DNA of 64,000 nt from Branchiostoma lanceolatum (taxonomy: Eukaryota; Chordata; Leptocardii; Amphioxiformes; Branchiostomatidae), in the NCBI RefSeq assembly GCF_035083965.1, contig NC_089729.1:18277964-18341963 (forward strand). The letters are read 5' to 3'. The notes beneath the pieces are model-generated. The model saw nothing but the letters and a program-made list of their open reading frames with translations, ran no database searches and was not told where the DNA came from. The translations under genes were made by a program, and so were the position numbers. Shown in pieces: positions 14,001 through 23,789 of this stretch; the first letter of the stretch is position 1, and every line of letters starts with the position of its first letter.

Positions 14001-14521
14001 TTAAGTATAGAATCTATATGCAACTTAAGACATTTATAAGTGAGTTTTTCGAACGTCCGGGGTGTCAAGCCTATCCGTACTTTCCTTGCATATTGTATAT
14101 AGTAGCTGTCATAATAGTCGTGGGAAGAGCCACTGACGATAGGTCCTGACATTTCGGTTGGCTTCGTACGGAACCGATTTCGACCTGGTTTCTGGGCATC
14201 AGATATATCTTCGGACACGACTGTATGAACCTAGTTACGAGATGTTAACCTTAGATACACGAACACCACCATAAAAACTTAGTAGACGTTCTGCATACGT
14301 GTTTCATGCCTCACATGCCTCACATGCCTTCGTGAACATACAATGTAAAATCCACAACCCCCTCCCAATCCTCCAATATTGAAGAACAACAAACTTACCT
14401 GCAAGAGAGGACTCAAGAGCGAGGCTCCTCGGCCTTCCGACACGTATTCATATTCGTCTAAGCTCTTTAGCTGAGCCGCGTTCAAGGTGGGCTGGTTCAT
14501 TCTTAGAAGAAAATTGATCAT
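1896..14521 (-). CDS. CEPT1/CHPT1-like: Choline/ethanolamine phosphotransferase (CEPT1/CHPT1 family), 8 of about 9 exons, 3' end missing
   Basis: The family transfers phosphocholine or phosphoethanolamine from its CDP ester to diacylglycerol, the last step of the Kennedy pathway, in ER/Golgi membranes. Coding exons in order are 14399-14521, 13152-13283, 11514-11661, 7955-8096, 6425-6509, 4061-4162, 3415-3573 and 1896-2021. Intron phases are 0,0,1,2,0,0,0, and all junctions are GT/AG and keep frame. Recognition rests on collinear similarity along the chain: the YWVAPNLIT segment, the catalytic DG-AR-G-D-D signature, the EEPGWMF region, AKITNKL and the HITKSQM...[12 protein letters not shown] block. 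The 339 codons read compare with about 400 residues in vertebrate relatives. About 17 residues before the LSP segment and the C-terminal 45 or so are not found. Exon 7 has an in-frame TAG, so this could be a decaying paralogue, an allele or a sequence error. The family call is firm; choline versus ethanolamine preference cannot be read. Confidence 0.9.
2467..2821. mobile_element. TTAA-flanked MITE, family shared with 58536-58954
   Basis: Terminal inverted repeats AGGCAACCAAAGCAATATTA at the left and its complement at the right are bounded by TTAA at 2463-2466 and 2822-2825. TTAA target duplication is typical of piggyBac-type insertion. No transposase is encoded. It lies in the intron between phosphotransferase exons 7 and 8. 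Confidence 0.7.
3415..3573 (-). CDS. CEPT1/CHPT1-like: Phosphotransferase exon 7, with in-frame TAG
   Basis: 53 codons, phase 0 in and out. The acceptor follows TTCTTCCCACAAAG and the donor is GTGAGTC. It reads [13 protein letters not shown]...ALAIY, then TAG at 3507-3505, then [12 protein letters not shown]...[11 protein letters not shown]. Both halves align without a gap to the family segment LSP...MIYKK...HPC...AKITNKL, so the stop sits where relatives have a lysine. Splice sites and flanking reading frame are intact. Confidence 0.85.
4061..4162 (-). CDS. CEPT1/CHPT1-like: Phosphotransferase exon 6: membrane segment
   Basis: 34 codons, phase 0 in and out. The acceptor is ACATATAG and the donor GTATGTGC. 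It reads [18 protein letters not shown] and onward, hydrophobic, and fits the family segment that follows the WxxxIP region. Identity to relatives is low here; the call rests on exact frame fit and position. Confidence 0.75.
4737..5130. repeat. Dispersed non-coding repeat with CAGA/CACA tail
   Basis: Contains AGTTCTGCAGCAGTACCAAA, the TCCATCCAGAGGTTCTTGAG block and a tail of GACAGACAGACAGACACACA type. The same order of blocks recurs at about 9880-10060, 13360-13610 and 18600-18870. This is a dispersed family; terminal structure was not resolved. Confidence 0.6.
6095..6303. repeat. Copy of the GTTGCCATGGCAAC / GGGTTAA repeat end
   Basis: Contains GTTGCCATGGCAAC, then TAGCATAAG...GTTATGCGACATGAAA, CCCCCCTGGTCTGAATAGGGTTAA. 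The same end sequence, in one or the other orientation, occurs at 10221 onward, about 55455-55670 and about 62770-62950. It is likely a truncated member of the TTAA element family described at 10221-11122. Confidence 0.55.
6425..6509 (-). CDS. CEPT1/CHPT1-like: Phosphotransferase exon 5
   Basis: 85 bp, phase 2 in and 0 out, acceptor TTGTCTTCAG, donor GTAATGTA. With the previous exon it gives [19 protein letters not shown], then [10 protein letters not shown]. This matches the family segment in which a conserved glycine-rich stretch leads to an (F/M)W pair. Confidence 0.85.
7636..7842. mobile_element. Near-perfect palindromic MITE, 207 bp
   Basis: The left arm starts TTACTCTCCAAGCAGAGG and the right arm is its complement; the two 100-bp arms pair almost throughout around a short centre at TATAAACCTGGGTTTATA. 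A 7-bp direct repeat TTGATGA flanks it at 7629-7635 and 7843-7849, so it inserted as a unit. It lies 113 bp from phosphotransferase exon 4. Confidence 0.85.
7955..8096 (-). CDS. CEPT1/CHPT1-like: Phosphotransferase exon 4
   Basis: 142 bp, phase 1 in and 2 out, acceptor TGCTTATTAG, donor GTAAGTAG. It reads [19 protein letters not shown], then a hydrophobic stretch with [19 protein letters not shown]. Relatives have W-M-F at the same place, then H-W-x-x-Y-x-x-G-T; here the histidine is replaced by asparagine (NW). Confidence 0.9.
8197..8690 (+). mobile_element. tRNA-derived SINE
   Basis: The 5' head has a tRNA-like A box (TGGCGCAAGTGGTAGAGC) and a degenerate B box (AGGATCTAATCCC). The body contains GTGCCTTTGGGCACGACTTTCC, a core also found in the SINE at 49563-49755. 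It encodes no protein and sits in the intron just upstream of exon 4. Confidence 0.75.
9036..9765. mobile_element. MITE with AGAGTCCATTCC inverted ends, 730 bp
   Basis: The left end AGAGTCCATTCCAAGTCACC and GCGAGGG is matched by CCCTCGCGGTGACTCGGAAT and GGACTCT at the right. The interior is AT-rich with many TTCTACCATT-type blocks. A related shorter copy is at 48176-48609. No transposase frame. Confidence 0.8.
10221..11122. mobile_element. piggyBac-like non-autonomous element, about 0.9 kb
   Basis: Flanked by TTAA at 10217-10220 and 11123-11126. The ends begin CCCTATCTAGAC and end GTCTAGCTAGATAGGG, so the element shows both the TTAA target and the CCC terminus typical of piggyBac. The interior has several ATGACGTCAT motifs and repeated AAGATGGCGGA, and no transposase. 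It lies in the intron between exons 3 and 4. Confidence 0.75.
11514..11661 (-). CDS. CEPT1/CHPT1-like: Phosphotransferase exon 3: catalytic DG-AR-G-D-D signature
   Basis: 148 bp, phase 0 in and 1 out, acceptor CAATGTACAG, donor GTGAGAAT. After the hydrophobic [16 protein letters not shown] comes the full CDP-alcohol phosphotransferase motif: D-G-I-Q-A-R, eight residues, G-N-L-F-D-H-G-C-D. All five acidic/basic positions used for Mg2+ and CDP-alcohol binding are present, so the active site is intact. Confidence 0.95.
13152..13283 (-). CDS. CEPT1/CHPT1-like: Phosphotransferase exon 2: APNLIT helix
   Basis: 44 codons, phase 0 in and out, acceptor ATATCCACAG, donor GTGAGATA. It reads [20 protein letters not shown] and then a hydrophobic segment ending [10 protein letters not shown]. 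The VAPNLIT and YCPTA strings are diagnostic for CEPT1/CHPT1. Confidence 0.95.
13360..13610. repeat. Dispersed non-coding repeat with CACA tail
   Basis: Same family as 4737-5130: GCACGTCCAGGTCAAAAGAT, then GAAGTTCTGCTGCAGTAC, then TTCAGAGGTTCTCGAGTTAT and an ACACACACAGACACAC tail. It lies just 5' of exon 2 in gene sense, inside intron 1. Confidence 0.6.
14399..14521 (-). CDS. CEPT1/CHPT1-like: Phosphotransferase exon 1, start codon
   Basis: 41 codons, ending phase 0 with donor GTAAGTTT. The start ATG is at 14521-14519; an in-frame TGA seven codons upstream (14542-14540) rules out a longer N terminus. A second in-frame ATG lies at codon 8. The product contains the family's N-terminal L-x3-Q-L-K-x-L-D-E-Y-x-Y motif, ending in SPLLQ. 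Confidence 0.9.
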
Positions 14522-14582
14522 TATGGAATCTTTTGATGATCACGCTAATAAGCAGGTGTAACACGCTCTATCAAACACCTTT

Positions 14583-14660
14583 GTAAGTGACGTGGTGCGC
14601 ATGCGCCTCAAGGATAAATCCACTGATCAATCAAAAGGCGGCTTGACGTTTCTAACAGAA
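14583..14660 (-). promoter_or_regulatory. Probable proximal promoter of the phosphotransferase gene
   Basis: About 75 bp upstream of the start codon are TGACGT (14588-14593, half CRE) and the palindromic NRF-1-type site TGCGCATGCGC (14596-14606), followed by ATCAATCAAAAG. NRF-1 sites near start sites are typical of housekeeping genes. No clear TATA box is seen. Placement of the start site is inferred. Confidence 0.5.
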
Positions 14661-16440
14661 ACCCTTTAGGTCTCTTCTGGCAAATGGTGTAACTTCAGCC
14701 AGAAACAGCGGCGTATAAGTAATCTTAAGTCACAATGGGACCTTTTTATGAACCCCGGCTGTTTGCGTTGCAAGCTTTGTTTGCGCAATTGCCAACCTTT
14801 GATATCACAATCCATTGATTACTTAATGCGTGACATTTTAAATTAGGTCAACGACCTACAGGATGGGTCTCTTTGACTGTCATGAGTTGGCAAATTATGC
14901 GACACCGCAAATTTTAATGGTATACCTTCTCTGAACTTCAGTTCGAAATTCAGTTCAAAATTTTCAAAATTCAACCCTCTGAGATGACAGTTCCTATATT
15001 TTGAGGATTTCAAAGTAAGAATCGAAGGCTGTCGTTAACAGCGCTGACAAGTTCACTCATACAAGTGAGAATGCATTAATGATTTTTTTTCGGCCACCTC
15101 TGAGTGTGTTTCTGCAGCAGCCTACGGACTTGTTACTTAGAGAAATTCTAACATTTTGTTTTATAAAGGTAACATTACTACATGTAGCTGGCAGAACGTA
15201 AAAGGGCCGTTTACCATACCGCGCAAGGTCTATAGTCGTTCTCGTATGTGGCAGCATAGAAAACGCGTTTAGTGGAGAGCAGGATGGTCACTTATGTTCC
15301 CGCCAAGAAAAGCCTCGTAAGGCCCGATAGTACCTTGCAGTTCAAAAGGGACTAGGTTTAAAATCTCAATCTATGGCCATCTGTGGTCCAAGACGGCCAG
15401 TGACCATCCTTAACTTTATTGATGGTAAGACAATCTGACTAGGACGTGCAGCAGATACCCGTCTCGCCAGTCGGGTACTGATCGTCAGGTACCGAAATCG
15501 ATATGGGTCTCACAATTACAGTATTGGAGGGGTGTACAGGGTGCGTCTTGAACTCTGGTGACTGAAGTGACCACCCGTTGAACCGTACACCTTATCTACG
15601 GTTAATTAATACAAAGTTGTTCTTATTATAAGGAGAGTTGACAACCAAGAAGGGACGAAATGCTCATCAAATTGTCACCAAAAATGTCAATTTCTGATGA
15701 TTCGTGTTACTCTATTTGCATGTTTTGCGCCCAATCAAAAGTTCGGAAGTTGCATTCCTTCGCCATGTTTGGTAGAGGGCGTAACAGGAAAAGTTTGAGG
15801 ATAAAAGTTGAAACTTTGGTTAGGTGGTCGGAGTCACCATCAGATCACGATACCATCTCGACACAAGGGGCAGAGAAGGGTAAGGCAGTTCCGTCCGCTC
15901 CCGGGTGTGGCTCCCGAGCCGGGATTTTACCATCAGGGTGGGCTGCTGGCGTCTGAACTATTGTTAGCCAAGAAAGGAACTGTACGATCTGATCAAGTTG
16001 TAACCGTTGTGAAGTCGTCTACCATGACGCGGTGCCACTGAGATACTGTTCCGTTCTTGTACCGTCTGTCGAATGATTCGACAGGAATAAACCTTATTAA
16101 CCTGGAACTCAGTCTCCTTGCCTTTGCTCTCGGACACGACACCAGGAGCCAGGCTACTTTCTGTTACCTCTTTTCACTTACGTAAAGCTGGGTGGAGTTG
16201 GGCTAGCTATAGTAGTTGGCTACACCAAGTTTAAGGTGTTCTATTGACTTGGCTTCAACCAGATCGAATGTTTTAGGGAAATTTTTCCGTGTGTTCCAGG
16301 ATTGAATAACCATGGCTGACCCACATTTCACGCGACCCATGATAACAGTGGATTTGGATTTTACTGGAATTGCAACAGTGCAATACACGTGCCTGAAATA
16401 AAAATGAAATAGAATTGAATTGCATTTTATATATGTTATA
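14661..16440. other. No gene recognised; possible LTR-like remnant at 15.3-16.15 kb
   Basis: Open frames here match nothing I recognise. The stretch ending GACAGGAATAAACCTTATTAACC (near 16080-16110) resembles the polyadenylation part of an LTR, but I could not find paired ends, a primer binding site or gag/pol. Treated as unclassified. Confidence 0.3.
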
Positions 16441-16745
16441 AGGGGTGTCCCTGTGGTGTAGTGGTCTGCGCCTTTGCTACTCTGCCACATCTGGTTCAAA
16501 TTACTTGGACCAGAAGGTCTGGGGTTCAAGCCCCACGTAGGGCACCTCTGGACAAGAGGCGCATTAAGTCATACCAAAGACTTTATAAAAATGGTACATA
16601 CTTATGAAACAGTATGGAAGTTAAACACACTACACTGCCAGTGGACTAGCCCCCTGCTGCAGTGATTGCACCACAGTGTGGCCCCAGGGCTATGAAACGG
16701 AGATGGGCACCGCCCTATATATCAATTATGGTGTGGGAGGATTTT
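16441..16745 (+). mobile_element. tRNA-derived SINE
   Basis: The head shows TGTGGTGTAGTGGTCTGCG (A-box-like), then GGGGTTCAAGCCCC (B box), with GTGTCCCT and AGGGCACC able to pair like an acceptor stem around an enlarged arm. The 3' part (GACTAGCCCCCTGCTG...GGAGATGGGCACC) is shared with 63163-63300. Confidence 0.75.
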
Positions 16746-16786
16746 AACTTAACTAATATGCATCTGTAATCACAATTCTATCATTT

Positions 16787-19120
16787 CTCCGGGAAGGAGG
16801 ATGACCTTCTTCTGGGAGTATTGGAAATGCTTTTGTTTGCGTGTTCCCAGCTAGAACTCCCGATCCTGTTGTCGCATTGGTGTGTAACTTGGTATATCGT
16901 TTGCCTGGTTGGGCGTGGTGATGCACGATGCCTTTGTTACACCGTAACTACTTTTATCGTCAATGCAATATCGTAATTGCACCCCTATAATTAATGGCGT
17001 GTGCCACTGCCCTGCCATAGAGACCATGCTATAATCCGTTCCGCTTGGCTAGAATACTTCATGCAGATACGGGGTATATATCTTCCCTGCTTGCTGTGAT
17101 CGTATAGTCACTGTTACATTGTAAAATAGACAACGTGCATCACCAATGCGGCAACGGGAATTGCGAGTTCTAGCTGCGAACACGTGCAGAGTGACACTTT
17201 TACGGACAGTGTGAAAACGGGAAATCTCTGGACCTTCAAACTTACCACACTTGTATTTTGTAATACGGAGGCTGTGACGAAGTAAAAAGTTTCCGCATGG
17301 GATGAAAGATTGTTGAGATATATCTCTCGGAAAATCCGCGCGCGGGCCGAGGCCAGTGTCACTTCCGGGTGGCTTCACCGGATTGAGAGATCCGGTGACC
17401 TTTGACCTTCGTGAAATGTTACGATAATACAAATTAGCCTTTTTTTTTATTGCGAATAGGTTGATAGCTATAGATCAGAATTGCCTGCAATGAATTGTGG
17501 AAAGAGAATTTACTGCATATTTGTGATTTCTGAAACATCTTAGAGGGAAGGCTGAATTGTTCGTTGATAATCTTCAAATGGGGCCATCTAGATCTAAATT
17601 TGTGACTTTTCTCAGAATTTCTAGATCCTATCTGGGCCATGCTGTAAAAACGTACTTTTCAGCAGGTTGACCTCTCCTGTATTGAAAGAAAAAGATAAAT
17701 AAACACTTTTTCTTTACTTGCTATAAAGCACTACTTGGACTGTGCAGAGATGCAATTTGATCTGTTTGGGTCAATGCTTTTAATTCTTTAATTACCTCTT
17801 ATTAAAAATGCACTTTTCGCATCTAGCTCCACATACAACCCACAATTCCGTTGCTAGCTCCATAGGTACTAAAGTGTCACAAGATGATATAGGACTGGCG
17901 GCTCTAATCGAGAAAAAGTGCTTCATGATAAAAATGACATAAAATGAACCAAACCATTAAAGTCTGGGGCCATCATTAACAATCATCCAGTATAATGGCC
18001 CATCCCTACACAATTAATCGCCAAATACTACAAAACAAGATTGGCAACATAAAAAGATGTTGCCATGGCGACGGTGGTCAATGTTAACGTTTTCGTTTTT
18101 AGCCCGCATGCAAATAAGGACCTCGCATAAATCATATCAGTCAATCACCTTCTCTACCAAAATAACACAAGTTGTCCTATGTATGAAAATCTTGTTTTCA
18201 CAACAAAGATATCATACCATTTCCTCATAAATTATGTAAATAAGGCCCTCTATGCAAGATTTGTGTCTAATAGTGGCCACATTTACTTGACTTCCAAATG
18301 GTGCAAAAATGAAATCCCCATCATTTACCACTATGGATTTATAGTATTTTGTCATTAATCATGCAAATTAAGCATCAATTTGCATAATTGATATCTATCG
18401 ATATTTATCTCTTTCTCAGTTACATATATCATGTGTTTGAAGGTCCTATAATAGAATTCAGCTGATTTATTAACTGTCCTTATTAATTGTGCAAATCAGA
18501 TAGTGATTTGCATAATTGGCATATGATTATGTAAATCATCACTTAAGCTATCTACACACCAAAAATTATGATGATCCGTCATCCCCTTCTTGCGTTATTC
18601 TCTTTCAAAGTTTGAGTGAAAATTAGCTCCTGCAGTTCCAAAAAAGCCGCTATGGGGTCCAAATCTACAGGACATATTTTCCTAACAAAGAGGTATCCAC
18701 CACTTAAAAATCATGACTATAGCATGTTCAGAAGACAAGATTTTAAAAGTGTAAGTTCCCCTGCAGTACCATAGAAAGTTGCTAGGGGGCCCAAAATCTA
18801 ATACTCACAAGATCTCCCACAGACCTACCCACCTACAAAATATGAAGACAATACATCCAGGCATTCTTGAGTTATCGTCCCATACATTCCTGTACAATTT
18901 CTAGAATTCTTGCAATCTGCACACAATATAGTAAAAATTTGGCTCGCCCCTGAGGCGTCGCCAATAAATCAGGATAGTAGTTGTTTGTGATTTCACACCT
19001 TACAGCAAGATCCCTTTCATGCATCTATATTACAACTGAGCAGGTCACTTGCAAAGGAAATTTACAAACACCTCACCCACAATGTACACACTATAAATAC
19101 TTAACGGAGAATTGTGTCCT
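16787..19120. repeat. Long dispersed repeat, copy A (interrupted)
   Basis: Begins CTCCGGGAAGGAGG and ends ACGGAGAATTGTGTCCT, collinear with 20694-22101. The reading includes GCCTGGTTGGGCGTGGTGAT and CACCCACAATGTACACACTA in both. Copy A carries an extra block of about 0.92 kb near 18038-18963 that copy B lacks. Long open frames on the minus strand here are not shared as intact frames, so no coding call is made. Confidence 0.8.
18038..18963. mobile_element. Insertion within repeat copy A
   Basis: Copy B runs directly from AATCGCCAAACACAACAAAA to TAAACCAGGATAGTAA, while copy A is split at this point by about 0.92 kb starting near TTGGCAACATAAAAAG and ending near GAGGCGTCGCC. It contains GTTGCCATGGCGAC and the dispersed block AGTTCCCCTGCAGTACCA. 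Exact ends and target duplication are not resolved. Confidence 0.6.
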
Positions 19121-19129
19121 GGACTGAGC

Positions 19130-19470
19130 ACGGAGTCAGTCCCCCGCTGCGCGCTATTGTACAGCCCCGCCAAACCCCGCGGCGATCTATTGTTTCCGCC
19201 CTCCGGCGGCGCTCCTTTGTTCTCCCCCGTTCAATTCATGTCTTCCCGCCAAAACCCTGCAAATGAGCCCGATCATGACGTCACGCACACCGATGCTGGC
19301 CGAACACGGCCCGAACATACCCGAACTACGGGCGAGATGCCTGTAGTTTCCGCGGATTTCCTTATTTGGGAAGCAAACGTGACGTGTGCAAACGGCAGCA
19401 GCTTCTGGGGAAGACGCTGGCGGCCATTTTGATATGTGTTCGGGCGCTGTAGGGTAAAGATTGGTGAGTT
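19130..19470 (+). promoter_or_regulatory. GC-rich promoter-like stretch with CRE and YY1-type sites
   Basis: A CpG-rich island in AT-rich surroundings holding a full CRE (TGACGTCA at about 19276), a second TGACGT, and GGCGGCCATTTTGAT, a YY1-type start-site motif, near 19420. A consensus donor (GGTGAGTT) follows at about 19464. No recognised protein gene follows on the plus strand. Confidence 0.4.
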
Positions 19471-20075
19471 TACAGGCTTTTTCGTGAAAATCTCATAAAG
19501 TTTTTGTCTGTAAAACATGTAAGAACATTCAAAGATTTATGCTGCTAAAACATAGTTACATCATTATTTGTGTATAAGTAAACGCTTTAAAAAAAACTTC
19601 GAACCCTTTTGTTTACATTATTGTACAGTTTACTACAGATCGCTAGCGATTTTTTTGTGATCGTTGAGCAAGAACATTCCCCAATTTTTTACAAATTCTG
19701 TAGATGGCCTTGCACGGTGAGCCAACAAAGTGGACATGTCCGAATTTCGGGGGTTGTTTGCAAAGCCAAGCCGTTTGTTATGCCAGCACTTGCACGGGGA
19801 ACATGTCCTGACATCCATATCTTTATTAATATAACATGTAGGTTCCCAATCTTATCGACTCCCGATCTTTGTGTTTTTTTGCAGATTGCAAACTTCCGTG
19901 GAAGGGGCATGACCACCAGAGCGACGTCCCACGATACAGCGCTGCCGAAAATACAACGTAGAAGATAAACAAAGATTTACGCATCAAATTGTTTGTTGGA
20001 ACCAACCTCCAAAATTCTGTTTTTAGTAAAATGTAACACTACCTGTAAATATTTAATAAATACATGGATTTCTTG
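19464..20075 (+). other. Possible short spliced transcript downstream of the CRE island
   Basis: After the donor near 19464 there is a good acceptor (TTTTTTTGCAG, AG at 19883-19884) and an AATAAA at about 20058. The second exon would contain a 19-codon frame starting MTTRATSH. This may be a non-coding RNA or a repeat; there is no homology support. Confidence 0.25.
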
Positions 20076-20693
20076 AATTCATAAATCTCTAGTGTGATAG
20101 TTTCTTCTTCAATTTTCTAGTTGGTATTCTAGCTTGACGCAAGTGTTTTTGCCTGACGGTAGCGATGAATAAAGATCCCCCCTCCCCACAGTTCGGTTAC
20201 GCCAGACTATTATTGCCGCAAATTATAAACGGATATTGGAGGTACGATTTTTAAAAATATGTAACTCAGAAATACAGATCGTTTAGAAAACTAACTTATA
20301 AATACACTACACAAGGACATTATCATTATGTTGTGTTGCTTGATCTTGTGCTTGGTGAAGACGGCTTTCTTATAAACTTCTTTAAATCACACAACATGCA
20401 AGTGAAAGTGGTAGCTTGGTCGAAATTTATGTGTGGTTTTTGGGACTTCCAGCTTCCCCGTTTTTTGACGATCGTCTCGAAAATCACTCAAAAACAAAGT
20501 CACCTTCGCCTGGTCCGGCCATTCTGAATTTGTGTTACAATAGTGGGCCGCTTGGAATACATGCAAATCTGGGGGTGATTCGTATGTAGGTGTTAATTAT
20601 TTTTACAACCATGAACCGAAGGTTCTTGAATAGGGACTGATTATGTGCTCAGTCCTTCCTATATAATGTTCTTGGTCCTACGGACTCTTGTTA

Positions 20694-22101
20694 CTCCGGG
20701 AAGGAGGTGTGAGTATTCGAAATGCTTTTGTTTGCGCGTTCGCAGCTATAACTCACGATCCCGTTGTCGCATCGGTGTGTAACTTGGCATATCATTTGCC
20801 TGGTTGGGCGTGGTGATGCACGATGTCTTTGTTGCACCGTAGCTACTTTTGTCGTCAATGCAATATCGTAATTGCACCCATATGATTAATGGTAGTGCCC
20901 ATGCCCTGCATAGACACCATGCTATAATCCGTTCCGCTTGGGTAGAATACTTCAGGCAGATACGGGGTATATATCTTTCCTACTTGCTGTGATCGTATAG
21001 TCACTGTTACATTGTAAAATAGACAACGTGCATCACCACACGCAACCTAGCAAACGATATACCAAGTTACATACCAATGCGGCAACGGGAATTGTGAGTT
21101 TTGGCTGCGAACATGTGCAGAGTGACCTCCTGTCTGTGTATTATTATGCCGTGTCCACTCGCAGCTCGCATATTATATGTTCGCACGCGACGGACGGTGC
21201 ACTTTTACGGACAGTGTGAAAATGGGAAATCTCTGGACCTTCAAAATTACCACACTTGCAGTTTGTAGTACGGAGGCTGTGACAATGTAAAGAATTAACG
21301 CAGGGGATGAATTGAGAGATCCGGTGACATTTGAGCTTCGGGAAATGTTACGATAATACAAATTACCCTTTTTCGTTGCAAATAGGTTGATAGCTATAGG
21401 TCAGGCATGCCTGCAATAAATCGTGGAATGAGATTTTTCTGCATATTTGTGATTTCTGAAACATCTTAGTTGTAAGGCTGAATGGTTCGTTGATAATCTT
21501 CAAAAGGGGCCATCTACATCTAAATTTGTGACCATTCCCGGAATTTCTAGATCAGATCTGTGCCATACTGTTAAAACGTACTTTTCAGCAGGTTGACCTC
21601 CCTGTATTGAAAGAAAAAGATAAATAAACACTTTTCTTTACTTACTATAAAACAATACTTGTCTGTGCAATTTGTGTGGGTTAATACTTGTAATTCTTTA
21701 ATTACCGCTTATCAAAAGTGCACTTTTCACACCCAGTACCTGGCTCCACATACAACGCACGATTCCGTTGCTGCATAGGTACTTAAGTATCACATGATGA
21801 TATATGACTCACGGTTCTAATCGAGAAATAATGCTTCATTAAAAAGATGACATAAAAAGGACCAAACCATCAAAGTCTGGGGCCATCTTTAACAATTATC
21901 AAGTATAATGGCCCATCCCTACACAATTAATCGCCAAACACAACAAAATAAACCAGGATAGTAATTGTCTGTGATTTCACACCTTACATCAAGGTTTTAT
22001 GCTTTTATCTTACAACTGAGCAGGTCACTCAGCAAATGAAATTAAGAAAAACCTCACCCACAATGTACACACTATAAATACTTCACGGAGAATTGTGTCC
22101 T
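20694..22101. repeat. Long dispersed repeat, copy B
   Basis: Collinear with 16787-19120 but without the internal insertion and with many small differences, so the copies diverged some time ago. Both ends are next to GTCCTACGGACTC(T/G)TGTTACT, a motif also seen near 6775 and, inverted, near 61165. Confidence 0.8.
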
Positions 22102-22345
22102 ACGGACTCGTGTTACTGGTTATATTTTTAATCAAAAGGTGCAAAATACAAGGTATACCTGACTAGTCCAGCAGTGTAGTCCTTCTAACAAGCGACATGA
22201 TTCCATTCTGCCAATGAAATACGTTTTAATCTTATATCTAATCTATACAATGACGGTATTTTCTACTTTAACTTTACACATATACACACACCAGTTAATT
22301 CTGCTGGATAGCATCTGTTGTTTTCATCTGTTATCTTGCATAGTA

Positions 22346-23254
22346 CAGTAGAATCCGCTGAACTGCACACCCCATTTGCCAGAGCGTATTTGGTGCAATT
22401 ATCCGGCTGGTGTGATTATGCGAAATTGCCCAGCTGGACCGGTAGTACACTGTATCATACAGGAGGTGAATAGTTTATAAACCTCGGTGTGCTGTATGAA
22501 CTTGTTAGTACGCATTTAGATGTTAGAAAGCTTTCGTTATACAGGTGGTACAGTGCAGATGATGACGTCTCCTATGTCCGTCTACGCGTCTGTAGCCCTT
22601 CCCGAGTCGCTGTACGGTTTCCGACTAGACCTGAGAACTACGACTAGAAGTATGTTAAGACGCCAGTCTTTTATTATTGCAACAATATGTGAATATAGCG
22701 CTGCCGCGAACCTAAAACCACCGACAACACCCCATGTCATCCTTAACGCGAAATAAAATCCCCGCGAACATAAATACATTCACAGTAATAAGACAGTGTA
22801 CAGGTAGAGACCAATCTTTATTGAGTACAGCATGCTGTCTTCCAAAACGCAATACCGCCTTTGGCAGGCGTGCGTCCCTTTATGGTGACGACACGCCCCA
22901 TGACCCGCCCAGGACCTCCCATACGATCGCTATCAACGTGATTGTCACTGGAGACCATCTTCATTTGTTAGAGAAAACAATTTTAGACATATTGGCGGTA
23001 TTGTGCCTCTACATAGGCACTTATCGTCTCATTTGTACCTCGTCTGCCGATTTTAGCGCACCTTGTTAGTTAACTTGTCGAGGAGTTTTTGAAAAAAAAA
23101 ATGGTGCAGTTATCCGGCATTGGTGACAATGCGCCGTGCAGATATGCGGAGTCACTAACAATGTAGTGAATGGGAACCGGTTTGGGATTTTGGGATTCGG
23201 TGCAGTTAAATGGAATATGCGTTTATCCCAGGTGCAATTAAGTGGCTTCTACTG
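22346..23254. mobile_element. pogo/Tigger-like non-autonomous DNA element, 909 bp
   Basis: The left end CAGTAGAATCCGCTGAACTG is matched at the right by CAATTAAGTGGCTTCTACTG in inverse orientation, and TA dinucleotides flank both sides (22344-22345, 23255-23256). TA targets and a CAGTAG terminus suit the Tc1/mariner-pogo group. A second inner block TGCAGTTATCCGGC supports this. No transposase remains. Confidence 0.75.
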
Positions 23255-23714
23255 TACATGTACTGTACTTTATAAATCCAACTCGTTTGCTTCGCTCACT
23301 CGGTGGATTTAGTCGGTGGTTATAGCAAATGGCCAGGCGTTATGACACTATATATACCTCAGGGCGGTTCATTAACACTTAATCATATAATTTGTCCTTG
23401 GAACATTGTTGTGAGCCTCTGTAGTAGGCCCTGTAAAAGGGATATTCCTGTTAGAAGTTGTCTTGAATATACTAAAGCCAGGAATGAACAGCATTAGCTT
23501 TGGCCAATGTAGTCACCTAACCCATAAGACAATACTACGGCTTACCTGATGGGCTTACAGTGTTACTAGAAATCCGTCGGGCCAACGCAGGCAGACACAA
23601 GCGTGATGAAGTAATTATAAAGTATGAAGCTGTTTTTGATGCTGGTTTTGGGTGAATTTGATACCCAATTTCTTGGGAGAATAAAGTACTATTTCCATCA
23701 CACAAGTTTCTTGT

Positions 23715-23780
23715 TCGTGTGACCGTTAGTGTGTGCGCGTACTTACGTGTGTGTGTGTGCACCTGTGTGTGTGTACCTTT
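23715..23780. repeat. GT microsatellite
   Basis: Imperfect (GT)n runs separated by GCGCGTACTTAC and GCACC. Confidence 0.8.
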
Positions 23781-23789
23781 CTGTTCATT

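Noticed and set aside
15290..16150. Solo LTR or LTR retrotransposon
   Set aside because: Only a polyadenylation-like end was seen; no paired terminal repeats, primer site or polyprotein.
16441..16560. Possible true tRNA gene
   Set aside because: Although A and B boxes are present, the anticodon region is enlarged and a SINE body follows, so it is a tRNA-derived SINE head.
17049..17432. 127-codon minus-strand open frame
   Set aside because: Lies inside the long repeat; the corresponding part of copy B is disrupted, and no domain is recognised.
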